DNA of 64,000 nucleotides from Bog-473 sp963706555 (GTDB lineage Bacteria; Actinomycetota; Acidimicrobiia; Acidimicrobiales; RAAP-2). The stretch spans positions 2,790,001 to 2,854,000 of the forward strand of contig OY970164.1 of assembly GCA_963706555.1 (NCBI GenBank), read 5' to 3'. This document shows positions 45,716-53,301 of this stretch, in pieces (position 1 is the first letter of the stretch; each line of letters starts with the position of its first letter). Position numbers and translations under genes: made by a program. The notes under the pieces were generated by a model. That model was not told where the DNA came from and did no database searches. It saw nothing but the letters and a program-made list of their open reading frames with translations.

Positions 45716-47093
45716 ATGGCCAAGAGCGCGGTGTTCATCGATCTCGACCGCACGCTCCTCTGCCGTGCCTCGGGGCAGGCGCTCAACAAGGCCCTCGTGG
45801 AGGAAGGGGTCCTGCCCCAGGGGCGCGCGATTGCCGGGGGATAAGTTCCTCTATGCCGTCAATGACCGCCTCGGTGAGAACCTCTTCTCCATGGGCCTCG
45901 TCAGGGCGGCGGCCCGGGTTGCCAAGGGATGGGACCAGAGCCAGGTGCAGGCAGCGGGCAGGAGGGCGGTCGCCGACCTGACGCAGCTGGTGGTCCCCTT
46001 CGCCCCCCAATATCTCGAGGCGTTCCGGGCCGATGGTCACCTGCTCGTGCTGGCCACCACCACGCCGGCGGACATGGTCGCACCGTTCGCCGAGGCGATG
46101 GGGTTCGACGCGGTCGTCGCCACGACGTATGAGACGAAGGAGGGGCGTTACACCGGGCGTCTCTACGACGGGTTCGTCTGGGGGACCGGCAAGCTCAAAG
46201 CGGTGCGGGCCTGGTGCAAGGAGGAGTCCGTCGACCTCGACGAGTGCCACGCCTGCAGCGATAGCGTGTTCGACGTCCCCCTGTTGGCCAGCGTCGGCAT
46301 CCCGCACGCCGTCAACCCGGACCCGTCGCTGACGATCATCGCCAGCGCTCGGCGCTGGCCCATCGAACATTGGGACCGGCCGCCGGGCGTGCCGAGTGTG
46401 GTCGGGCTCGAGCCGTACCACCTGCTGCGGCCGTTCGTCCGGCCGGCATCGTTCCCCTACGCGCGCTTCGACATCTCCGGGCTCGAGAACATCCCGCTGA
46501 AGGGGCCCGTCCTGTTGGCCGCCAACCATCGAAGTTACTTCGACGTCGCGGCACTCGCCCTCGTCGCCGCCCGGGTGGGCCGCCCCGTTCGCTTCCTGGG
46601 CAAGAAGGAGATTTTCGACGCTCCCGTGGTGGGCATCGTGGCGCGGTCCATCGGTGGCATCTCGGTGGACCGGGGCCACGGGTCGGACCAGCCGCTGCGC
46701 GCGGCCGAAGCCGCCTTGCGCGCCGGTGAAGTCGTCGTCGTGCTGCCGCAGGGCACGATCCCGCGTGGAGCCGACTTCTTCGACCCCGCGCTCAAAGGGA
46801 AGACCGGGACGGCACGACTGGCGGCATCGACGGGTGCGGTCGTGGTCCCGATCGGGCTGTGGGGGACCGAGAAGGTCTGGCCCCGGTCGGCCCGGATGCC
46901 CGACGTCACCCTCGTCCGGCACCCGCCGAAGGTCACGGTCCGGGTCGGTCAGCCGCTGTCGCTCTCTCTCGCCGACGCGGTGGCGGACACCGCGACGATC
47001 ATGGCTGCGATTTCGGACCTGCTGCCCGAGGAGTCCAAAGAGACGCACGATCCCACCGCCGAGGAACTGGCGCGGACCAAACCCCCTTCGTGA
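45716..47093 (+). CDS. HAD-IB phosphatase/PlsC acyltransferase fusion, frameshifted
   Basis: A two-domain protein of about 458 residues after repair. The N-terminal HAD domain starts AVFIDLDRTLLCRASG (D-x-D-x-T) and ends CSDSVFDVPLLASVGIPHAVN; the C-terminal part is a 1-acylglycerol-3-phosphate acyltransferase with NHRSYFDVAAL (H-x4-D) and LPQGTIPRG. Such fusions are thought to work in phospholipid or glycolipid synthesis. As read, the frame from ATG 45716 stops at 45844; one extra base in GGGCGCGCGATT (45821-45832) splits PQGRA from LPGDKFLYAV. The start follows a TAGGCT box by eight bases (leaderless). It overlaps murT by GTGA. Confidence 0.87.
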
Positions 47094-48385
47094 GGTTTCG
47101 TCTCGCCATCCTCACCACGCGCGCCGTCAACGCAACGTCGCGCCGCCTCGGTCGGGGACAGGGCACCGTCGCCGGCGGACGGTCGGGGCTCAAGGTCGAT
47201 CCGCGCCTGCTGCAGCACCTCACCGCCGGCCGTGCGGTGTCCTTGGTCACCGGCACCAACGGCAAGACGACCACGACGCGGTTGCTCGCCGTCGCGCTCG
47301 GTGCCGACGGCGAGCGCGTGGTCAGCAACGAGACCGGGTCCAACATGCCGCCGGGTCACGTGGCCGCCCTCGCCGCTGACCGGGCCGCCACGAAGGCGGT
47401 GCTCGAGGTCGACGAGATCTATCTTCCTCGCGTCCTCTCCGCCACGAACGCCACGAGCGTGGTGCTGCTCAACCTCTCACGCGACCAGCTCGACCGCACC
47501 AACGAGGTGCGCATGGTCGCGGGCAACTGGCGGGCCGCCCTGGCCGCGGCGCCGCATGCCACGGTGGTGGCCAACGCCGACGACCCGCTGGTGGTCTGGG
47601 CCGCGGGAGCGGCGGCCAAGGTGCGTTGGGTCGCCGTCGGCTTGGGCTGGCAGCTCGATGCGGTGGGCTGCCCCTCCTGCGAGGGCCGCATCGCCTTTGC
47701 CGCAGACGGCTCGTGGGCCTGCGTGACCGGCTGCGGCTTCAGTCGGCCCGTCCCCGCCGCCACGTTGGTCGCCACCGATCACGGGACGACGTTCCACGCC
47801 GTCTGGCTGGACGGCCGGACGCAGCGGATCTCGCTGGCCCTGCCCGGCCGGTTCAATTACGCCAATGCGCTGATGGCGGCGATAGCGGCCGAGGCTCAGG
47901 GCATCGATGTCGCGGCGGCTCTGGGCGCCATGGCGTTGGTGGGTGAGGTGGCGGGCCGGTTCACCACCCGCGTCGTGGGAGGGGTGACATCCCGACTCAT
48001 GCTGGCCAAGAACCCGGCCGGGTGGAGCGAGCTCCTCGACCTGGTGGGGGAGGAGGACCGGCCGCTCGTGATCAGTATCAATGCGAGAACCGCAGACGGC
48101 GCCGACCCGAGCTGGTTGTGGGATGTCCCCTTCGAACGTCTGGCCGCCCGCACGGTGGTGGCCACCGGGGACCGCTGCCGCGATCTTTCGGTGCGCCTCC
48201 GTTACGCCGGTGTGGCCCACGTGATGGAGCCCGACCCGCTCGCGGCCGTGCGGATGGCCGCGTCGGGGGATGACGGAGGTGGCGGCAACGAGCGCGATGC
48301 CGACGGCGAGCCGCGCCGCGATGTGCGCGTCGACGTCATCGGGAATTACACGGCATTCGGCGAGCTTCTCGGAGCCGGGGCATGA
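47090..48385 (+). CDS. murT: Lipid II isoglutaminyl synthase, MurT subunit
   Basis: A 431-residue Mur-ligase-like protein. The ATP loop is TGTNGKTTTTRL, the central domain has the four-cysteine zinc ribbon CPSCEGRIAF and CVTGCGF, and the C-terminal DUF1727 domain has WLWDVPFERL, whose Asp is thought to complete the GatD active site. With GatD it amidates the D-glutamate of lipid II, needed for normal cross-linking of the wall. The start is GTG 47090 (GTGA overlap with the gene before). It overlaps gatD by ATGA. Confidence 0.93.
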   Translation: MRFRLAILTTRAVNATSRRLGRGQGTVAGGRSGLKVDPRLLQHLTAGRAVSLVTGTNGKTTTTRLLAVALGADGERVVSNETGSNMPPGHVAALAADRAATKAVLEVDEIYLPRVLSATNATSVVLLNLSRDQLDRTNEVRMVAGNWRAALAAAPHATVVANADDPLVVWAAGAAAKVRWVAVGLGWQLDAVGCPSCEGRIAFAADGSWACVTGCGFSRPVPAATLVATDHGTTFHAVWLDGRTQRISLALPGRFNYANALMAAIAAEAQGIDVAAALGAMALVGEVAGRFTTRVVGGVTSRLMLAKNPAGWSELLDLVGEEDRPLVISINARTADGADPSWLWDVPFERLAARTVVATGDRCRDLSVRLRYAGVAHVMEPDPLAAVRMAASGDDGGGGNERDADGEPRRDVRVDVIGNYTAFGELLGAGA

Positions 48386-49137
48386 CCGCACGCTTGCGCA
48401 TCGCGGTGGTGTACCCCGATCTCCTGGGCACCTACGGCGACGGTGGGAACGGACTGATCCTGGCCCGCCGGGCGCAGTGGCGTGGGGTCGAGGTGGAGCT
48501 CCTACAGGCGTCCTCGGACATCGGATTGCCCGAGGCCCACATCTACTGTCTCGGTGGCGGCGAGGACGGTCCGCAGGTGCGGGCCGCCCGGTCGCTCATC
48601 GACGACGGGGTGCTGGGTCGCCGCGCCGCCGAAGGCGCAGCGATTCTGGCGGTCTGCGCCGGCTACCAGATCGTCGGGAAGAGCTTCCCGGGTGCGGACG
48701 GCGCGCTCCATGAGGGGGTCGGGCTTCTCGACATCGCGACCGTCAAAGGCAGCGGGGCCCGCGCCGTGGGCGAAGTCGTGGCGGAGGTGACCGGTGCTGC
48801 CCTCCCCGACTTGACCGGCTTCGAGAACCACGGGGGAACAACGACACTGGCCCCTGACGCCGTTCCCCTGGCAAGCGTCAGCGCGGGGATCGGCAACGGC
48901 GACGGCTTCGGTACCGAAGGCGCCGTCGCGGGCCATGTCCTTGGCACGTACCTGCATGGCCCGGTGCTGGCGCGCAACCCGGCGTTGGCCGACCTCTTGC
49001 TGTGCTGGGCGCTCGACACCGAAGAGCTCGCGCCGCTTGACGACAGCGCCGAGGAAGCGCTGCGCCAAGAGCGCCTCGGCACGGCTGGCACCTCGCACCG
49101 AGGCATCCGGCGGGTACGCCCGCGACGCCGCAGCTAG
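48382..49137 (+). CDS. gatD: Lipid II isoglutaminyl synthase, glutaminase subunit GatD
   Basis: A 251-residue class I glutamine amidotransferase of the CobB/CobQ type that supplies ammonia to MurT. The nucleophile is Cys92 in AVCAGYQIVG and the His is in LGTYLHGPVLARNP near residue 190. Other family stretches are PDLLGTYGDGGNGLIL and GFENHGGTT. It starts at ATG 48382 within the murT stop and closes the operon. The last 30 residues are basic (HRGIRRVRPRRRS). Confidence 0.93.
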   Translation: MTARLRIAVVYPDLLGTYGDGGNGLILARRAQWRGVEVELLQASSDIGLPEAHIYCLGGGEDGPQVRAARSLIDDGVLGRRAAEGAAILAVCAGYQIVGKSFPGADGALHEGVGLLDIATVKGSGARAVGEVVAEVTGAALPDLTGFENHGGTTTLAPDAVPLASVSAGIGNGDGFGTEGAVAGHVLGTYLHGPVLARNPALADLLLCWALDTEELAPLDDSAEEALRQERLGTAGTSHRGIRRVRPRRRS

Positions 49138-49230
49138 CACGGCATCCCTGCGCGTCTATTGCGACCTCACGCCCACGCTGGCTCACGCGACGACGCCGAC
49201 GTGGGCTCAGCCGACGCCGCCGCCCGCGGG

Positions 49231-50409
49231 CTAGCGCGTGAGCAACATGCAACCGGCGATGGGCCCTCCGCCGACGGTGGCCACTGCCACTTCGGCGTCG
49301 GCCACCTGGCGCCCCCCCGCCTGATGGCGCAACTGGAGCACGGCCTCGTGAAGGATCCAGTAGCCGTGCATGCGGCCTGCCGACAATTGGCCGCCGTAGG
49401 TGTTGAGCGGGAGCTCTCCTCCGAGTGAGATGCGGGTCCCGCCCTCGATGAAAGGCCCCGACTCACCATCGCCACAGATGCCGAGTGCCTCGAGCCAGGC
49501 CAGCGTGAGGAACGTGAAGCCGTCGTAGAGCTCGGCGACGTCGATGTCGCGCGGGGTCAGGTCGGTGTGACGCCACATCTCCGCGGCGGCCTCCTCCGAG
49601 GCCATTTTCGGGTAGTCGGGCCGTTGGTCCCAGCTCCCTTCGCCCGAGGCTCCGCCGTATGCCTCGACCCGGACGACCGGACTCTTGGCGTCGTCGGCGA
49701 AGTCCGAGGCCGAAATCACCAGGGCGATGGAGCCGTCGATCGGCACGTCACAGTCGAAGAGCCCGAAGGGGTCCGAGATCATTCGAGCGCTGAAGTAGTC
49801 CTCGAGCGTGAGCGGCTCCCGATAGGCCGCGTCCGGGTTGAGGCCGGCGTTACGGCGGCTATTGACCGCGAGCCAGCCCAGCTGTTCCCTGGTCGTCCCA
49901 TAGAGATGCATGTGACGTCGACAGTGCATGGCGAGCCAATTGGCGGCCGAATAGGCGTGCATCGTGAGCAGTGGGCCCATCCACTCCAAGCCGGGAAAGG
50001 AAGGGGGACCATCGGAGGCCGGCGAGGGGGCACCACCCCCACCGTTGCCGGCGCCGCCTTCGGGCATGATGCTCCCGCCCATCATCAGGACGGTCCGGTA
50101 GACGAGCACGTGACGGGCTTCGCCGTTCGCCACGGCACGGCACGCCGCCAGGACGGGAGCGAGCAGGCCGCCAGTGGCCAGACCCTTGTCGCTCCAGCGT
50201 GCGTTCACACCGAGCCGCCCGGCGATCCCCGGGATCTCACCGCCACCCACGGTGGTGATGGCGTCGAGTTGTGCCGCCTCGAGACCGGCATCGGCGATGG
50301 CTGCCTGCGCCGCGCTCGTGGTCAGGTCGCTCCCGGAGATCCCGGTACGTCGACCGATCTTCGACATTCCGATGCCCGAGATGATGGCACTGCGCCCCCG
50401 ACCGCTCAC
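49231..50409 (-). CDS. Thiolase-fold lipid-transfer protein (Ltp2-type, possible aldolase)
   Basis: A 392-residue protein with the thiolase fold (IISGIGMSKIGRRTG at the start, AELYDGFTFLTL, NTYGGQLSAGRMHGYWILHEA). The position of the thiolase nucleophile reads ATGGLLAPVLAACRAV, without the N-x-C-x-S/T-G motif, so it is not a normal thiolase. This fits the Ltp2 group, retro-aldolases that work with a DUF35 partner in sterol side-chain removal and use Tyr residues. A DUF35 gene is divergent from it. A Gly/Pro-rich insert lies near residues 115-135. The start is GTG 50409. Confidence 0.8.
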   Translation of the reverse strand: MSGRGRSAIISGIGMSKIGRRTGISGSDLTTSAAQAAIADAGLEAAQLDAITTVGGGEIPGIAGRLGVNARWSDKGLATGGLLAPVLAACRAVANGEARHVLVYRTVLMMGGSIMPEGGAGNGGGGAPSPASDGPPSFPGLEWMGPLLTMHAYSAANWLAMHCRRHMHLYGTTREQLGWLAVNSRRNAGLNPDAAYREPLTLEDYFSARMISDPFGLFDCDVPIDGSIALVISASDFADDAKSPVVRVEAYGGASGEGSWDQRPDYPKMASEEAAAEMWRHTDLTPRDIDVAELYDGFTFLTLAWLEALGICGDGESGPFIEGGTRISLGGELPLNTYGGQLSAGRMHGYWILHEAVLQLRHQAGGRQVADAEVAVATVGGGPIAGCMLLTR

Positions 50410-50449
50410 GACCTCTCAAGCTAGCGCGCTGTGTGCATACGATGGCGGG

Positions 50450-50881
50450 GTGGACGACACACCCCCGCCGCGCATACCTCCGCCGATCACCGATCTGAAC
50501 CGCGCCTTCTGGACGGGCGGGGCGGAGGGAGCGCTGCGTATCGGACGGTGCGCGTCATGTCAGCAATGGGCCCATCCGATGGGCGCCGAGTGCGGGCAGT
50601 GCGGGGGCGTGCTGGTTCCGCAGCCGGTCAGCGGCCGTGGGACCGTCTTCACCTTCACCATCAATCGTCATCCCTACAATCCGGCCGTCCCCCTCCCGTA
50701 CGTCATCGCCATCGTGGAACTGGTCGAGCAGGTCGGCCTCCGGTTCACGACGGACCTCGTCGATGTCGCGGTCGACGAGGTGTACATCGGGATGCCTGTC
50801 GTGGTGACGTTCGAGCAGGCCGGAGAGGCCTGGGTGCCGCTGTTCCGGCCGGACCGGGAACTGGACCGGACCGGGAACTGA
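50450..50881 (+). CDS. DUF35 OB-fold/zinc-ribbon protein
   Basis: A 143-residue protein with an N-terminal helix, zinc ribbon (GRCASCQQWAHPMGAECGQCG) and OB fold (GRGTVFTFTINRHPYNP, YVIAIVELVEQ). The start GTG 50450 is six bases after a TACGAT box with no ribosome binding site (leaderless). It is divergent from the Ltp2-type gene, its probable partner: in known cases the DUF35 protein presents the acyl-CoA to the aldolase. The two share a 40-base promoter region. Confidence 0.85.
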   Translation: MDDTPPPRIPPPITDLNRAFWTGGAEGALRIGRCASCQQWAHPMGAECGQCGGVLVPQPVSGRGTVFTFTINRHPYNPAVPLPYVIAIVELVEQVGLRFTTDLVDVAVDEVYIGMPVVVTFEQAGEAWVPLFRPDRELDRTGN

Positions 50882-50951
50882 CAGCGGGCAACTCGCCTGA
50901 ACCGACAGTCAGGACGGGCAAGCCGTAGGCAGACGCGCGCCGCTGAGGCTT

Positions 50952-51860
50952 TCAGCCGATCTGACCTTCGTACGGATTGTTGAGGTGGAACGGCACCTCG
51001 GCGAAGTGCGCCGCCTGGGTCCTCAGCTCATCGATGGTCCAGAGTCCGTTCTTCTCGACCTTGTCGATGATGGCGAACGGCTGGAAAAGATGGACCTGCC
51101 CGCCCGCGACCAGGAAGACCCTCCCGTGGATGGGGCAGTCCTCGGTGGCCAGATAGGCCACGAACGGCGCGATGTTGGCCGGGTCCATCGGCGACCACTC
51201 ATCCGCTGCCACAACCGGCCGTTCGACTGCGACGGTCGCGGTGAGGCGCGTGGCGGCGGCGGGCGCGATTGCGTTGACGCGCACCCCGTAGCGGGCGAGC
51301 TCGTTGTCGGCGATCATCGAGAACGTGGCGATGCCGGTTTTGGCAGCTCCATAGTTGGTCTGGCCGACATTGCCGAACAGCCCCGAGGTCGACGAGGTAT
51401 TGATCACGGACCTCTTGTCGTTCCTGCCCCCCTTGGACTCCTCGCGCCAGTACGCCGCCGCCCACCGGGTGGTGCAGAAGTGGCCTCGCAGGTGCACCTT
51501 CATGATCGCGTCCCATTCGTCGGGGGACATGTTGATGAGCATGCGGTCACGCAAGATACCGGCATTGTTGACCAGGACATGAAGGTTGCCGAAGGTAGTC
51601 ACCGCTTGATCGATCAGGCGCTGTGCACCGACCCAATCCGAAACGTCGTCATGGTTGGCGACCGCGGTCCCACCCGCCGCGGTGATCTCCTCGACGACCT
51701 GCTGAGCGGGGGAGTCGTCCGCACCGGTCCCGTCGGTCTCACCGCCGAGGTCGTTCACCACCACCTTGGCCCCTTCTGCGGCAAAAAGCAGCGCGTGTTC
51801 GCGCCCGATGCCCCGACCGGCCCCGGTGATGATGGCCACCCTTCCCTCTAACTCGCTCAT
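50952..51860 (-). CDS. Short-chain dehydrogenase/reductase
   Basis: A 302-residue oxidoreductase closely related to the one at 28443-29354. Cofactor motif VAIITGAGRGIGREHALLFA, LVNNAGILRDR, and active site GLFGNVGQTNYGAAKTG. The C-terminal extension of about 60 residues (QPFAIIDKVEKNGLWTIDEL) is also typical of the multifunctional-enzyme-2-like group, which acts on 3-hydroxyacyl-CoA. I chose ATG 51860 (MSELEGR), with AGAGAGG upstream, over ATG 51968. It sits among sterol/lipid-type genes (Ltp2, P450, CoA transferase). Confidence 0.9.
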   Translation of the reverse strand: MSELEGRVAIITGAGRGIGREHALLFAAEGAKVVVNDLGGETDGTGADDSPAQQVVEEITAAGGTAVANHDDVSDWVGAQRLIDQAVTTFGNLHVLVNNAGILRDRMLINMSPDEWDAIMKVHLRGHFCTTRWAAAYWREESKGGRNDKRSVINTSSTSGLFGNVGQTNYGAAKTGIATFSMIADNELARYGVRVNAIAPAAATRLTATVAVERPVVAADEWSPMDPANIAPFVAYLATEDCPIHGRVFLVAGGQVHLFQPFAIIDKVEKNGLWTIDELRTQAAHFAEVPFHLNNPYEGQIG

Positions 51861-52046
51861 GGTCGCTCGCACCTCTCTGGAGATCGGAATGGCCGAACTC
51901 TGACGGCCGGGTGCCAGGTTATTCGTCCGCGCAGCGCTCGTCCGGCACATTCTCAGGCAGTCGCCCAAGCTTTGGGGGCTCCCGCTCGTTAGGATCGGGG
52001 CAACCGTGGCGGACGGTGCCCAAAATGATCGACCCGAGGGAGCACG

Positions 52047-53249
52047 ATGTCAGACGCGTCAGAGAGCCAGGACGGGCCCACGGCGGTGTTCCGCGGCGAC
52101 GAGGAGGGGCTCGACGACCTCTTCGACCTGGCCGAGCCCCAGCCCAAGTACAGCGCCATTCTCGAAAAGGGCGGGATCATCTCCCCCGCTGAAGGCTTTG
52201 TCGTCGCCGCGAGTCGTGCCGCCGTCGACGAGGTGCTGCGCCATCCGGAGAGCTACACCTCGCGGGACCTGGTGCAGCTGGGCAACGTCCGCCCCCTCAT
52301 CCCGCTCAGCGTCGACCCCCCCGAGCATCTGAAGTATCGCAAGATCCTCGATCCGCTCTTCGCTCCCAAAAAGATGGACGCCATAGAAGACGACGTCGCC
52401 CGCCGGATGAATCACTTCATCGACGCCTTCGTCGACCGTGGCAGTTGCAATTTCACCGAAGAACTCGCGGTGTTGTTTCCTTCCGCGGTCTTTCTCGGTT
52501 TGATGGGCTTGCCCTGGGACGAGCTCGACACGCTCCTCCGGCTCAAGGACGGCATCATGCGTCCTCCGGGGGACCCGACCGAGCAGATGCACTTCCGAGA
52601 GCAGATCGGTCAGGAGATCTACGTGTATTTCGACGCCATATTGGATGAGCGCCAGAAGAAACCCGAAGCCGACATCCTCACGGAGTTCCTGGGGGCAGAA
52701 GTCGACGGGGAGAAGCTGAGCCGCGAAGAGATCCTCGACATCTGTTTCCTCTTCTTGATCGCCGGGCTTGACACGGTCACCGATTCACTGACCCTGTTCT
52801 TCGCCTACCTGGCACGGCACGCCGAGCATCGGCGCCAGATCGTGGCGGACCCATCAGTCATCCCCCGGGCCGTGGAAGAACTCCTGCGGTGGGAGACACC
52901 GGTCGCCGGCACCGCGCGGGCGGCCACGGGTGAATCCGTGGTCGCCGGCTGTCCGATCTCCGCCGGCAGCATCGTCTTCGTCTCGATCGGCGCCGCCAAC
53001 GTCGACCCGGCCGTGTTCGGCGACCCCTTCGATGTGCGGTTCGACCGGGAAGAGAATCGGCACCTGGGCTTCGGCGGCGGGGTCCACCGATGTCTCGGCT
53101 CTCACCTCGCCCGTCGGGAGCTCCGCATCGCATTGCGCGAGTGGCATCGCCGCATCCCTGAATATGAGCTGAAGCCCGGGATCGAGCTGCACTATCCACC
53201 CGGGCTGCGGTCGATCCAGAACCTCGAGCTGGTCTGGCCGACCTCGTGA
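52047..53249 (+). CDS. Cytochrome P450
   Basis: A 400-residue soluble P450. The heme loop is FGGGVHRCLGSHLARRE with the Cys ligand near residue 350, the oxygen-binding helix has LIAGLDTVTDSL, and the E-x-x-R pair is in VEELLRWETP. It needs a ferredoxin and reductase, none of which are in the window. The start is ATG 52047 after GAGGGAG; TAGGAT at 51990-51995 may be its -10 box. Hydroxylation of a lipid or sterol is suggested by neighbours only. Confidence 0.9.
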   Translation: MSDASESQDGPTAVFRGDEEGLDDLFDLAEPQPKYSAILEKGGIISPAEGFVVAASRAAVDEVLRHPESYTSRDLVQLGNVRPLIPLSVDPPEHLKYRKILDPLFAPKKMDAIEDDVARRMNHFIDAFVDRGSCNFTEELAVLFPSAVFLGLMGLPWDELDTLLRLKDGIMRPPGDPTEQMHFREQIGQEIYVYFDAILDERQKKPEADILTEFLGAEVDGEKLSREEILDICFLFLIAGLDTVTDSLTLFFAYLARHAEHRRQIVADPSVIPRAVEELLRWETPVAGTARAATGESVVAGCPISAGSIVFVSIGAANVDPAVFGDPFDVRFDREENRHLGFGGGVHRCLGSHLARRELRIALREWHRRIPEYELKPGIELHYPPGLRSIQNLELVWPTS

Positions 53250-53301
53250 ACGGCGCGATCCCCACCGATTAGCCTCGGCTTCCTGGCCGGGAGGGGGGGC
53301 A

